A stretch of 50,065 nucleotides of DNA from JACCTI01 sp051005695 (GCA_051005695.1 JBPCJC010000060.1:1-50065), one strand, 5' to 3'; numbered from the stretch's first letter, positions 9,072 to 18,353 are shown. Numbers and translations: made by a program. Notes: generated from the sequence alone by a model not told the origin.

Positions 9072-9854
9072 ATGATTGAAACGCGGATGACGGCTTCTCC
9101 CAGCGGCAACAGTGCGAGCGAGTGGATCAAACTTGATCTGCACATTCATACCTTGGACGACACCAAGGATGCGCTCGATTTTTCCGCGCATCAGTTGCTC
9201 GCGCGCGCGCGCGCGCTCGGGATCGAAGTCCTCGCGATTACCTTGCACGATTCGGTTTTCAATCGCGCGGAAGTTTTCGCGGAGGCGGCGGCGATGGGCA
9301 TCCTGCTCCTTTCTGCGGCCGAAATGCGGCTGCAGGGCGCCGATGTCGTCCTCCTCAACATCACGCCCGAAGAAGCTGCGGGCCTAACGAGTTTCGAAGA
9401 TCTTCGCCGCCTGCGGGCGCGCCGCGGGCGGACCATTTTCACTTTCGCGCCGCATCCGTTTTATTTCATGGGCGGCTCCATCGGTGGCCGGCGCTTGCGC
9501 GAAAATATCGATTGCTTCGACGCGATTGAGATCTGCCATTTTCACAAAGGCTGGTTCGATCGCAACCGTCCCGCGCGCAAAGTTGCGGCTCAATTTGGCA
9601 AGCCGCTCCTGGCTACTTCGGACGCGCACCAGATGAGCGCGTTCGGCTCGCATTACACCACCATTCCACGGCCGCCGGCTCTGAGCGCGGAGAATATTTT
9701 TCGCGCACTCGGTGACGGACACGTTCGCCTAACGAGTCCTCCGTGCAGTTTCGCGGATCTCTGGAAAACGATTTATTTCATCTTCCTGCAGCATCCGTTG
9801 CAGCGGCGGCGGCGCGGCGAGCTCCAGGAAATCACCGGCGCAGACGGCTCTTGA
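9072..9854 (+). CDS. PHP-domain metal-dependent phosphoesterase
   Basis: About 260 residues from the ATG at 9072; ATGs at 9066 and 9087 are alternatives. The PHP signature is clear: KLDLHIHT at about 20-27 (Asp22, His24, His26), a middle HD segment (AITLHDS), FAPHPFYFMGG and the closing LATSDAHQMSAFG. PHP proteins use two or three metal ions to hydrolyse phosphoesters; stand-alone members include nucleotide and nucleic-acid phosphatases, so the substrate is open. A positively charged tail (LQRRRRGEL) ends the protein. The gene carries octamers at 9383 and 9728 and an alternating CG tract near 9200-9216. Confidence 0.88.
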   Translation: MIETRMTASPSGNSASEWIKLDLHIHTLDDTKDALDFSAHQLLARARALGIEVLAITLHDSVFNRAEVFAEAAAMGILLLSAAEMRLQGADVVLLNITPEEAAGLTSFEDLRRLRARRGRTIFTFAPHPFYFMGGSIGGRRLRENIDCFDAIEICHFHKGWFDRNRPARKVAAQFGKPLLATSDAHQMSAFGSHYTTIPRPPALSAENIFRALGDGHVRLTSPPCSFADLWKTIYFIFLQHPLQRRRRGELQEITGADGS

Positions 9855-9888
9855 ATCGCACCCGCGAACCTGAGACATCTACTCCGCT

Positions 9889-10359
9889 ATGCAAAAGCTC
9901 GCGTGCCTTCTCCTTTGCAGCGCCCTCGCGCTCTCGGCCTGCGGCACCTTGAGCCACAAGAAAAAGAAACCGCCGGCGCCGGAAAATAAGAAAGAACAGG
10001 CGAAGCCCGCGGAAGAGAGTGCCGAGGTGGATTTCCAAGGTTTCCTCGGCCGCCTACGCAAAGCGGTCTCGGCGCACGATGTCGATGCCGTGGCTGGCAT
10101 GATGACAAGCGACTTCGCGTTTGTTCTCGGAAAAACCGCAGATGCCGATCGCAAAGGCGAAGGCGTCTTCCAGTATTGGGATGAAAACGGCCTCTGGCCC
10201 GAGCTCGACGGCATCCTCTCCGAGACCTTCGTCAAGAAGAGTGATTACATGGTCGCGCCGCCGCAGTTCGCCAATCCTGCGATCGAATACCAAGGCTATC
10301 GCGCCGGGATCATTCGCGTGAACGGCAGCTGGAAATTCGCCTACTTCATCAACGGCTAG
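9889..10359 (+). CDS. Lipoprotein with SnoaL/NTF2-like fold (putative)
   Basis: 156 residues. Lipobox LSAC puts the lipidated Cys at residue 18, followed by a lysine/proline-rich linker (KKKKPPAPENKKEQ). The remaining roughly 110 residues (FLGRLRKAVSAHDVDAVAGMM ... and a closing NGSWKFAYFING) resemble SnoaL/DUF4440-like NTF2 folds, in which a helix pair is followed by a curved sheet. This is a pattern-level inference. It is 34 bp after the PHP gene and may be cotranscribed. Confidence 0.75.
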   Translation: MQKLACLLLCSALALSACGTLSHKKKKPPAPENKKEQAKPAEESAEVDFQGFLGRLRKAVSAHDVDAVAGMMTSDFAFVLGKTADADRKGEGVFQYWDENGLWPELDGILSETFVKKSDYMVAPPQFANPAIEYQGYRAGIIRVNGSWKFAYFING

Positions 10360-10470
10360 TCCGCGACCTCGGGCCAACCACTCGTTAGGCACATGCCCCG
10401 CCGGCGGGTAACAAACCGGTTACCTTTGCTCGTTAGCCAGCACCGTCGTGCGCACACTACGATGGAGCCC

Positions 10471-11671
10471 ATGAAACAAATAGCACTGCGGTCCATCGGA
10501 TTCTGCGTGCTGCTCATCGCCTGCGCGACGGCAGCTTTCGCCGAGGAAAGTAATCGGGGGTTTTATGAAGGCGACATCGCCGGAGGTGGGAAGATCGTTT
10601 TCTTCGTCCAGGCGAACCATTCGCTCTCCGCGTATCTTTTCGATACCGCCGGGCACCAAGCGAGTTTTGCCGGCGGCCCGGTGAACGGCAATCGCAGTTT
10701 CAACCTGCTCACGAGCGCGAACCAGGCACTGGTTGGCACGATTGGTGAGCGCGACGTTTCTTGGACAAAACGTGAGCGCGAATCGCGTCGCCGTTTTCGG
10801 TGGGAGCGATGATTTCGCCGGACGTTTTACGACCACGGCGCGGAGCGATGCGGGCGCCGCATTGGATGTGAAAATTCTGATCGATTCGCAGAACCGCATT
10901 TTTCTCGTGACCAAACAAGGCTCCACCGTTCTCGGCGGCTTCGGCACGATCACAGTGCAAGCAAATCCGTCGCCGTCGCCATCCCCTTCCCCGAGCCCCA
11001 GTCCCTCGCCTAACGACCACCCCGTTCCGCCTTCGCCTAACGACCATGGCAATGACGATCCTCCGGGAGATGATCGCGGCGGCCATCACGGCTCGGAAGA
11101 TTCCGATGATGCCGAAGATCGCTTCGAAGACGGTAACGTCCCGACCTTCTCCGCGACTTTTAGCGTCCACTTTGTCACCGGCCAAACCGTCACCGGAAAT
11201 CTCAGCGGATCGCGCGGACTCCTGCTTGGCGACCTGACCCTGGACGGCGTGGTCTATCGGTTTCGCGCGCCGCAACAATCGTCCGATAATCATCTCGCCA
11301 ACATCTCCACGCGCGGTTTCGTCACCACCGGTCAGGGACAGCTGATCAGTGGTTTCATTATTCGCGGCGGACCGAAATTGGTCGTCGTCCGCGCGAGCGG
11401 GGCGTCACTTGCCAGTCGCGGAGTCACCGCGGCGTTGGCTAATCCTACGCTGCAGTTGTTTAACGGCTCAACCCTCCTGCGCGAAAACGACGACTGGCAA
11501 TCCGAGTCCAACTCCGCCGAGCTAATCGCGAGCGGACTGGCGCCGGAAAATCCTAACGAGTCTGCGATCCTGCTCCGTCTCGAACCTGGCCAATACACCA
11601 CCGTCGTCCGCGGGACGAACGACGGCACCGGCATCGGGATGGTGGAAGTCTACGAAGCCGACCGCGACTGA
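10471..11671 (+). CDS. Secreted protein with Pro-Ser linker and verrucomicrobial C-terminal module, frameshifted
   Basis: The start at 10471 (or ATG 10462) gives a signal peptide ending AAFAEES. The first frame ends at 10812, but protein-like sequence continues in the next frame from about 10746 (SATFLGQNVSANRVAVFGGS) to 11671; the total span of 1201 nt fits one extra base near 10745-10750. The order is signal peptide, a beta domain, a (Pro-Ser)n linker near 10969-11010, two PNDH units, an acidic His/Asp-rich stretch, a second beta domain like the first, and a C-terminal module of about 120 residues (NISTRGFVTTG ... ENDDWQSES ... GTGIGMVEVYE). The same module occurs twice in the protease at 28605. 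The function is unknown; it is probably exported. Confidence 0.75.
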
Positions 11672-11680
11672 TTGCAGGCA

Positions 11681-11709
11681 GGGCGCCCGCGAGCCCTTCG
11701 CGGGCGCCC
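11681..11709 (+). terminator. Strong GC hairpin after the secreted-protein gene
   Basis: A perfect 12-bp inverted repeat, gggcgcccgcga with its complement, and a 5-nt loop, starting 9 bp past the stop at 11671. No T run follows, so it may be a factor-assisted terminator or a 3' RNA-stabilising hairpin. Confidence 0.6.
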
Positions 11710-11780
11710 TCGCCAACCAACAGTTGAGAAGTGCGGAGTGATCAGTGATTGGTAAGATTCGCCGTTTCCCTGGCGATTCC

Positions 11781-12251
11781 ATGGGCGAGCCAACACCGAT
11801 CCAGGTTTATCCATCCGCACCCGATCCCGGCCTGCCTCATCGCCCGCCATTTGTCTTCGTTAGGCAATTGCTTCACCGCGATCCCGGAGTGGCCTGCGAA
11901 TGCCTCACTTCTTTCGCGCCTGACGATCCACTTTTCGTCGGTCACTTCCCCGGTAATCCGCTGGTCCCCGGCGTGCTCCTGACGGAAGCGCTCGCGCAGA
12001 CCGCGGGCCTCGCCGCCGCTTCCGGTTACCAAGAGAACGCGCCACCGCTTTTTTTGCTCTCCGCGATTCGGAGCATGAAGTTTCCGCGCGCCGCGCGCCC
12101 CGGCGATTCCATTCATTTGCGCGCAGAAAAATTGGCGCAAGTCGGTGACCTGCTACAGTTCGGGGTGAAGGCGACAGTCGAGGGCGAAACCGTCGCCGAA
12201 GGCCAGCTCGTCTTGGGCGTCAGCGCGAGCGACGGCACGGCGAGGGAATGA
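11781..12251 (+). CDS. FabZ-like 3-hydroxyacyl-ACP dehydratase (hotdog fold)
   Basis: Predicted to dehydrate 3-hydroxyacyl-ACP in fatty-acid or polyketide-like acyl synthesis. HRPPFVFV (20-27) and GHFPGNPLVPGVLLTEALAQ (54-73) are FabZ signatures, with catalytic His55 and Glu69. At 156 residues it is slightly longer than housekeeping FabZ. The ATG at 11781 is preferred; a GTG at 11745 would add 12 residues. Its stop overlaps the start of a GT2 gene (ATGA at 12248), and that gene overlaps a ChaN-like lipoprotein gene. This coupling suggests a specialised envelope-lipid or glycolipid role rather than primary fatty-acid synthesis; that is inference. Confidence 0.85.
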   Translation: MGEPTPIQVYPSAPDPGLPHRPPFVFVRQLLHRDPGVACECLTSFAPDDPLFVGHFPGNPLVPGVLLTEALAQTAGLAAASGYQENAPPLFLLSAIRSMKFPRAARPGDSIHLRAEKLAQVGDLLQFGVKATVEGETVAEGQLVLGVSASDGTARE

Positions 12252-13096
12252 AAACGAAGGTGCGATCTCTTACCCGGGCAATGAATGACTCTCTCGAACC
12301 CGGCCTAACGAATCCAAACGAGCCTCGCATCGGGATCATCATTCCCGCCTGCGACGAAGCGCAATCCATCGCCCGCGTCCTCACGGAATTGCTGGGCGCG
12401 ATCGACCCCGCAAAATACGCGGTCGCCGTAGGCGTGAACGATTCCTCCGATCGCACCGCCGCGATCGCCCGTGAATTTCCCGTGATCGTCGCGGAAACGA
12501 CCGCGCGCGGTTATGGGCACGGTTGCCGCGCGGCCATCGAGGAGTTGCAGCGCGCGATCCCATCGATTCGCGCCTACGTTTTTTTCGCCGGTGACGGCGC
12601 GAGTGCCCCGCGCGACATCGCTCCGCTGGTTGCGGCCTACGAACAGGGCTACTCGTTAGTCCTGGGCGCTCGCACCGCGCTGCGGAGTAATTGGTCGACG
12701 ATGATGTTCTCGCACGTCTTCGCGAACGTGGTTCTCGGCGCCTGGTGCGGTTTGCTCACCGGCCGCTGGTTCCGCGATCTCGCGCCGCTGCGGCTGATCG
12801 CGCGCGATCTTTTCGAAACGCTGGCGCCGCGAGAAATGACTTTCGGTTGGACGATCGAGCCGCAAATCGGCGCCGCCATGTTGGGCGCTAATATTTGCGA
12901 AATTTCTGCGCACGAACGCCGGCGAATCGGCGGCGAACAAAAAGTAAGCGGCGTCACCTGGCGGCGCACTTTTACCATCGGTTGCCGGATTCTCTCCGCC
13001 GGTTGGCGCGCGCGGCGGCGCTACGCGCTCGCAGGTTTCGCCGGGGCGCGCTCTCGGCCGGTCGAGTTGGTCGCGCAAACTGAAACCGGCGCATGA
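12248..13096 (+). CDS. Glycosyltransferase family 2
   Basis: 282 residues with a GT-A fold: IIIPACDEAQSIARVL at 30-45, NDSSDRT at 64-70 and a DxD-like FFAGDGAS at 112-119. The middle resembles dolichyl-phosphate-mannose-synthase-type GT2 enzymes (GAR ... FRDLAPLRLI), which transfer a sugar to a lipid carrier. There is no clear transmembrane pair at the C-terminus. Translation is coupled at both ends: ATGA with the FabZ-like gene and ATGA at 13093 with the next gene. Donor and acceptor cannot be told. Confidence 0.88.
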   Translation: MKTKVRSLTRAMNDSLEPGLTNPNEPRIGIIIPACDEAQSIARVLTELLGAIDPAKYAVAVGVNDSSDRTAAIAREFPVIVAETTARGYGHGCRAAIEELQRAIPSIRAYVFFAGDGASAPRDIAPLVAAYEQGYSLVLGARTALRSNWSTMMFSHVFANVVLGAWCGLLTGRWFRDLAPLRLIARDLFETLAPREMTFGWTIEPQIGAAMLGANICEISAHERRRIGGEQKVSGVTWRRTFTIGCRILSAGWRARRRYALAGFAGARSRPVELVAQTETGA

Positions 13097-14001
13097 TCGA
13101 ACGCGGGCGACGTGACAAAATTTTTCTCCGCTGCGGTCTGCTCGGCGCGCTGCCGCTGCTCGCAGGTTGTGGTTTATTTTCCAGCAAACCCGCGCTTCCA
13201 AAACATGCGTCGATCGAGCATGTCGCCAAGCCGGAAACGGATTTCGCCGCACTCGTCGATCATGCGGACGTAATTTATTTCCCGAGCGATCGCGCGGCTT
13301 CCGGCGCGCGCACCGAGCCGGCCGCGCTCCTCGTGGAAGCGCTCGAGCATTCCGGCAAGCCTCTCGCGATCGGTTGGGATTTGATCGATGCCTCGCAGCA
13401 ATCGCTGCTCGATGAAATCCGCGCGAACCCCGCCGCAAAACGCCCGCCGTTGATCGATGAACTGGATATTATCGGCTCCGGCCGTGCGCGCGAGCATTGC
13501 CGCGCGGCGCTGCGCGATGCGCCCTCGAGCACGCGCTTGCTGGCGTTGCGTTGTCCGGCCAGTTTGATCATGAAACTCGCGACCGGCGAAACGCCCACGC
13601 CGGAGGAAACAAGATTTCTCCCACGCGGTTACCGCACCGCGCCCGGCGGCCTGGAAGCTTATGCCGAACATCTCGCGCCCCATCGCGGTGGCACGACCGA
13701 CGCCGCGCTCGCCAATTCCTACGGCGCCCTCGTGCTCAATCGGCAATTCATCGCGGAGCAAATCGTGCATCGCTTCCGCGAAGTGGCCGGGAGCAAGTTG
13801 CTGGTTTTTCTCGCCGCCTCCGATTTGGAAGAAGGCCGCGGAGTCCCGACTTATGTCGCGCAAAAAATATCCCTGCGTCAGCTGGTCCTCGGCTCGGATC
13901 GGCCTAACGAGTCGTCGAACAGGCTACTCACCGGGCGTAGTCGAGATCGCCGGCGGGGATTCGAGATCGTAGATCGCGCCCCAGTTGCCACTCACGACTA
14001 A
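13093..14001 (+). CDS. ChaN-like (haem-binding-uptake, DUF399 type) lipoprotein
   Basis: 302 residues with lipobox LLAGCG (Cys26). The core follows the ChaN pattern: ADVIYFPSDR where ChaN has a LGExH-type strand, then GWDLIDASQQSLLDEI, and a C-terminal KLLVFLAASDLEEGRGVPTYVA. ChaN proteins are membrane-attached lipoproteins linked to haem or iron uptake. The usual Glu-His of the first motif is replaced here by Pro-Ser, so cofactor binding may be lost. The last 26 codons overlap a convergent gene by 78 bp; they look unlike the family and may come from a lost stop codon. It is coupled to the GT2 gene. Confidence 0.65.
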   Translation: MIERGRRDKIFLRCGLLGALPLLAGCGLFSSKPALPKHASIEHVAKPETDFAALVDHADVIYFPSDRAASGARTEPAALLVEALEHSGKPLAIGWDLIDASQQSLLDEIRANPAAKRPPLIDELDIIGSGRAREHCRAALRDAPSSTRLLALRCPASLIMKLATGETPTPEETRFLPRGYRTAPGGLEAYAEHLAPHRGGTTDAALANSYGALVLNRQFIAEQIVHRFREVAGSKLLVFLAASDLEEGRGVPTYVAQKISLRQLVLGSDRPNESSNRLLTGRSRDRRRGFEIVDRAPVATHD

Positions 14002-15753
14002 GCGCGCATCCCGTTCCCACGGGCGCGTGCTCGTCGGGTAATTCTGTTTTTCCTCGCGCCCCCAGAAGAGATAACGCGCCCGCAGATACTTGGCTTCCTC
14101 CCGCCAGTCCGGCGCGCCTTTCATCAAGTGCTCGAGCCGCCGCATCGGATCGCTGTATTCGAAACCTTGCGTCCAGAGGTGCCCTGGATAACCGAGGACA
14201 ACTTTGCGGCCCCGCAGGAGGAGCGGATGATTGTAGGTCGGATAGGCGGCGAAGCGCGCTTCCGGGGAAATTTTTCGCACCGCCATCCCGACCCCGTCGA
14301 CTTCCGCGCGGTCGCCGATTCCAAAACCCTCCAGCCCAGTAACGAGGCCGCCGAAGAGCGAAACAAAACCCGAAAGAAAAAGCGCGATACAGGTCATGGT
14401 GCGGGCCGGTTCCGGCCAATGCGCGATCAGTTCGCTCCAAAGAAACGGCAGCACCAGCAGGTAAGCCCAGATGATGATCTTGATGTTGTCCCACTCCCAC
14501 GGCGCGGTCTTGATGGTGCAGGCAAACAGGAAAAGCAGCGCCGCTGGCGCGAGGAAGGAAAGATCCCGGCGCGTGCCGAATTCCAAACGCCAGCCAGCTC
14601 GGTAAATCCGCCAGACGATCACCCCTAACAGCGCGAACACCACCGGCAGAAAGATCCCGAAGTTAACGAACCAAAAACGCACGAAAGGGGCGGCGAAATC
14701 ACCGTCGTGCTGCACCCAGCCCCATTCCCACTTCATGAACGAGCCCGCGTGAAAATGATCGGTAATCAGCCAAACCAAAAACGTCGCCGGCAAAAATGCC
14801 CCGCCCACCAGGAGCGCGAGTTGTTTACGGACCGCGCTGTCGCCGAAAAGAAAGAGCGACAACGCGACTACACTAAGCGCGATGAAGGTGTGCACATGAA
14901 ACAACGGCATCGAAGCATAGAGGGTGAACTCCAGCCAAAACGGTAACAGCGGCACGCGCATCGTTACCGCACGCTCCGGATCGTCGCTCCGCCTACCGAC
15001 ATATTTCGCGCGCCAATGGCAAAGAAGAAGCAGGCCCGCGGGCAACGCGTAAAGCAGCCCGCGCTGAGTCACGAACATCGAGAGTGGCAGACTCTTCCAG
15101 CCGATCGTCTTGTCGCCCTGGTAATCGAGAAACTTCCAGGTTTGCAGGAGTTGGAAACCGGCGATTCCGCCATTAAAAAGAAAACCTGCGACGGCGAAAA
15201 GCCCACCCCAGCGATAAAGCGCGTAGAAGGTCGCGAGCGAAGCGATCAACCCAGCCCAGATCAGACCGTGCATGATGTCCATCCCGAGAAGGACCGTGAG
15301 CGCGTTGAAGAGATCGGTGCCTGCGGGATAGCGTAACTGGCTGAAGACGTAGATTGGATTTTCCGGCCAAAGCGCGACCCCGCTGACGAAGTTACGGATA
15401 TAAGTCAGGTGCAGCGAAAGATCGCCGAGATTGTTAATTGATTGGACCTTGAGCTGGTTGCCATCGGCATAGAAGAGCCAGCCGAAAGCGCGGAAAGCGA
15501 AGAAGGCAAAAACACCTGCGAGCGCCCAGAAAACTATCTGGTGAAAATTATAACCGCCAACAGTCGAAGGTTCGTTAGGAACAGACACCGGTGCTTCCCG
15601 AGTAACAAAAAAAGCGAAGACCGCCGCCACCACACCCAGAAGCAAGGCGAGGAAAGCCGTCCCGCCAGCCAGCCCGCCGGCGATGACACCTAACAAGAGC
15701 GCGGAGAGGGTCGCGACGTTGACCAGAGTGAGCCCCCCGGCGAGCCACTTCAT
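13924..15753 (-). CDS. Polytopic membrane protein, GT-C glycosyltransferase-like
   Basis: 609 residues with about 12 hydrophobic segments spread from residue 5 to 485, then a soluble C-terminal domain of about 120 residues (AYPTYNHPLLLRGRKVVLGYPG ...). The layout matches GT-C-type lipid-linked-sugar transferases: a loop after TM2 with LSLHLTYIRNF, many TMs and a periplasmic tail. No family name can be given. It follows another GT-C-like gene by 31 bp on the same strand, so the two probably act together on envelope glycans. Its 3' end overlaps the convergent ChaN-like gene. Confidence 0.75.
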   Translation of the reverse strand: MKWLAGGLTLVNVATLSALLLGVIAGGLAGGTAFLALLLGVVAAVFAFFVTREAPVSVPNEPSTVGGYNFHQIVFWALAGVFAFFAFRAFGWLFYADGNQLKVQSINNLGDLSLHLTYIRNFVSGVALWPENPIYVFSQLRYPAGTDLFNALTVLLGMDIMHGLIWAGLIASLATFYALYRWGGLFAVAGFLFNGGIAGFQLLQTWKFLDYQGDKTIGWKSLPLSMFVTQRGLLYALPAGLLLLCHWRAKYVGRRSDDPERAVTMRVPLLPFWLEFTLYASMPLFHVHTFIALSVVALSLFLFGDSAVRKQLALLVGGAFLPATFLVWLITDHFHAGSFMKWEWGWVQHDGDFAAPFVRFWFVNFGIFLPVVFALLGVIVWRIYRAGWRLEFGTRRDLSFLAPAALLFLFACTIKTAPWEWDNIKIIIWAYLLVLPFLWSELIAHWPEPARTMTCIALFLSGFVSLFGGLVTGLEGFGIGDRAEVDGVGMAVRKISPEARFAAYPTYNHPLLLRGRKVVLGYPGHLWTQGFEYSDPMRRLEHLMKGAPDWREEAKYLRARYLFWGREEKQNYPTSTRPWERDARLVVSGNWGAIYDLESPPAISTTPGE

Positions 15754-15784
15754 GATCCAGACCGGGAAAGAGTTGCGCGTGCCA

Positions 15785-17365
15785 TTACCCCGGGCCTTTC
15801 CCGACGAAATCCGGCACGCGGCCCTGGAAGAAATCCTTAAAGACGCGCGCGTTCAAGTAAAGCTTCGAGGTATCCTGGTAAGGGCGAATCGTCAGCGGCG
15901 CGGTATAGTAGACGTCGTGCAGTTTCGCTTCCACGATGGCGATCTTATCCTCCTGCACGAGCAGAAAAGCCGCGTCCATCGTCGCCGGCAGATTGTCGTG
16001 CTCGTAGTAACCGATGCGGGTAAAGTCGCCGAGAATCCACGGAAACGGATACGCGCTCGTGCGGATCATGTGACCGACAAGCTGGTAAGAGGTTGCGTCC
16101 TTGTGAGCCAGGGAAAGCAGCGGCTTGGTCAGCTTATAGATGTCATTATAAGTTTGCACGTAGACGTAAGGCTCGCTGTCCGTCGTGCATCGGTAGTAGT
16201 TCAGTCGGATACAAAGCCCGAGGGAGATGGCGAAAACCACTCCAGCGACCGCGTAGGTAATGGTGCGGAATTTGGCCGCGAGCAAGGAAACCAGCGCGCC
16301 GAAAAGGAAAAGAAAGGGCCAGGCAATGCTAATGATGCACCACGGCGTCTTGTAATGAACGATGCTATAAGCCATCAACGTTCCCACGCCATAGATCGCG
16401 AGGTAACGAAGGCTGATCTGCTTATAGAATTGGCAAAGGAGGCAACCCAGCAAACCGAGGGCGCAGGCGATTTCGTAACGGCCCAGGAGCATTAACCAAT
16501 AGTGCCAGGGCTTCTCGTGCCCATTCCCATTGCTCCCGGTTTTGAACCAGGCGTCAAAGGTTTCGTAGAGGCCTTTAAGGCTGCTCCAATGAAGGAAATT
16601 TCCCGAGTAAAAGAAGACGATCGCGACCACCGCCACTAACACCACCAAGGTCACGTTTACATTCGTCCAGGTTTGTTTCACCGGGCGCGCGTCGTCCGTC
16701 GGCGTGATCCGATGGGAAACCCAGGCGACTGGCACCGCCAACGCGGCGCAGGCTAGATGGATGATGTAGGTCTCCTTGGTCAGGATCATTCCGCACAAAC
16801 CCATCCCCGCGCACCAGAGATAGTTGGCGGTGCCAAACTTCCAAAGCCCGAGAAGCCCGAGCACGAAGAGCATGGAGAACAGGAGCATCCAGACTTCGTG
16901 GATCGAGTAGCGCCCGTAGAAAACAAAACCGGGCGAGACCGCCATCGCCAGCGCGGCCAAGCGGCTGACCTTCCGGCCGACGAACGGCTCGAAGTTCATC
17001 GTCAGGCGCAGGGAATAAATACTCGCCAGCACCACCGGCAACCGCAGCGCCCAAAGATTCCGCCCGAGCAGCGTGAGCGAAAGAAAGAGCACATAAAAAT
17101 GAAACGGGCCGTGGTAATTCGTCGGGTCATATCGGTAGAACCCCGTCTTCGTCATCTGATCGACGAACCAGCCGTTGATCCCCTCATCGAAGTGCGGCGG
17201 CTTCATCGCCAGCAGGAAGAGACGCAGGAATGCCCCCAGGGCGATGATCCCCCACGGAATCCAGTCGATCGTCGCCAGCCGCGCCCGCCAATCCCCGAGG
17301 CGCGCGCCGAGCGCGGGAAATTCTCCTCGCGCCCCGACCGCTCCGCTGCTAGTACGCGCTCCCAT
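15785..17365 (-). CDS. Agl23-like (TIGR03663) GT-C membrane glycosyltransferase
   Basis: About 526 residues from the ATG at 17365; the frame is open a little further upstream. After TM1 comes KPPHFDEGINGWFVDQM, with the acidic residues GT39/GT-C enzymes use in the first periplasmic loop, and then NYHGPFHFYVLFL, typical of the TIGR03663 'flippase activity-associated protein Agl23' group. About 11 TMs follow, and a C-terminal soluble part. Such proteins transfer sugars from polyprenyl-phosphate donors. The start codon overlaps the divergent rfbB start (17364-17366), leaving no intergenic promoter space, so the true start may lie inside the listed frame. Confidence 0.82.
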   Translation of the reverse strand: MGARTSSGAVGARGEFPALGARLGDWRARLATIDWIPWGIIALGAFLRLFLLAMKPPHFDEGINGWFVDQMTKTGFYRYDPTNYHGPFHFYVLFLSLTLLGRNLWALRLPVVLASIYSLRLTMNFEPFVGRKVSRLAALAMAVSPGFVFYGRYSIHEVWMLLFSMLFVLGLLGLWKFGTANYLWCAGMGLCGMILTKETYIIHLACAALAVPVAWVSHRITPTDDARPVKQTWTNVNVTLVVLVAVVAIVFFYSGNFLHWSSLKGLYETFDAWFKTGSNGNGHEKPWHYWLMLLGRYEIACALGLLGCLLCQFYKQISLRYLAIYGVGTLMAYSIVHYKTPWCIISIAWPFLFLFGALVSLLAAKFRTITYAVAGVVFAISLGLCIRLNYYRCTTDSEPYVYVQTYNDIYKLTKPLLSLAHKDATSYQLVGHMIRTSAYPFPWILGDFTRIGYYEHDNLPATMDAAFLLVQEDKIAIVEAKLHDVYYTAPLTIRPYQDTSKLYLNARVFKDFFQGRVPDFVGKGPG

Positions 17366-18353
17366 GCGCATTCTCGTGACCGGTGGTTGTGGATTCATCG
17401 GGAGCAATTTCGTTCGTTACGTTCTGCAACATTATAAACCGGCGGCGGTCAGCAACGTGGACGTGCTCACTTATGCCGGCAACCTCGCCAATCTCGACGG
17501 CGTCGCGCAGGAATACGGCGAACGCTACGAATTCTTCAAGGCCGATATTGCGAATACCGAAGAAATCGACGCGCTTCTGCGCGAGCACACCTTCTACGCA
17601 GTGGTCAATTTCGCTGCCGAAACGCATGTCGATCGCAGCATTGATTCTCCGCAAAATTTCATCCACACCAACGTCGTCGGCACCAGCATCCTCCTCGACG
17701 CCGCCCGGCGCCACGGCGTCCAGCGTTTCGTCCAGGTCTCGACCGACGAAGTCTACGGCTCGTTAGGCGCAACCGGGAAATTCAGCGAGCAATCTCCGCT
17801 CGACCCCAGCTCCCCCTACTCCGCGAGCAAAGCCGGCGCCGATCTCCTCGCCCTCGCCTGCCAGCGCACCTTTGGCCAGGAAGTCATCGTCACCCGTTGC
17901 TCGAATAACTACGGCCCCTATCAATTTCCCGAGAAACTGATCCCGCTCATGATTATCAAAGCCATGCGCGACGAACCCCTACCGGTGTATGGCGACGGCC
18001 AGAACGTGCGCGATTGGATCCACGTCGAAGACCATTGCGCCGGCATCGTTGCGGCCTTGTACGAAGGCAAACCCGGCAGCGTCTATAACTTCGGCGGGAA
18101 TAGCGAGATGGTAAACCTGGATGTCGTTAGGTTAATCCTCGACAAGCTCGGCAAACCTCACTCCCTCATTAGCTACGTTACTGACCGGTTAGGCCACGAT
18201 CGCCGTTACGCGATCGATTCCAGCTTCGCCTCGCAGGAGCTAAAGTGGAAACCGCTGCACGATTTCAAAGAGGGACTCGAGTCGACGATTGATTGGTATC
18301 TGAACAATCTCCCCTGGTGGCAACCGCTTCTCCAACGCGCAGGAAGATATTGA
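17364..18353 (+). CDS. rfbB: dTDP-glucose 4,6-dehydratase RfbB
   Basis: Extended SDR enzyme converting dTDP-glucose to dTDP-4-keto-6-deoxyglucose, the second step to dTDP-L-rhamnose and related sugars. 329 residues. NAD-binding GGCGFIGSN at 7-15, STDEVYG at 126-132 with the family Asp-Glu pair, and catalytic Tyr152/Lys156 in PYSASK. rfbA, rfbC and rfbD are not adjacent. The last 75-80 codons are repeated at about 85 % DNA identity at 19490-19723. Octamers lie at 17760 and 18124. Confidence 0.96.
   Translation: MRILVTGGCGFIGSNFVRYVLQHYKPAAVSNVDVLTYAGNLANLDGVAQEYGERYEFFKADIANTEEIDALLREHTFYAVVNFAAETHVDRSIDSPQNFIHTNVVGTSILLDAARRHGVQRFVQVSTDEVYGSLGATGKFSEQSPLDPSSPYSASKAGADLLALACQRTFGQEVIVTRCSNNYGPYQFPEKLIPLMIIKAMRDEPLPVYGDGQNVRDWIHVEDHCAGIVAALYEGKPGSVYNFGGNSEMVNLDVVRLILDKLGKPHSLISYVTDRLGHDRRYAIDSSFASQELKWKPLHDFKEGLESTIDWYLNNLPWWQPLLQRAGRY

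Noticed and set aside
9198..9218. Alternating CG tract (Z-DNA-like)
   Set aside because: It encodes LLARARAL in the PHP protein in a GC-rich genome; codon choice explains it.
14128..15693. Plus-strand frames rich in Lys/Arg/Glu opposite the membrane protein
   Set aside because: Complement of hydrophobic codons gives charged nonsense; the minus frame has a coherent TM pattern.
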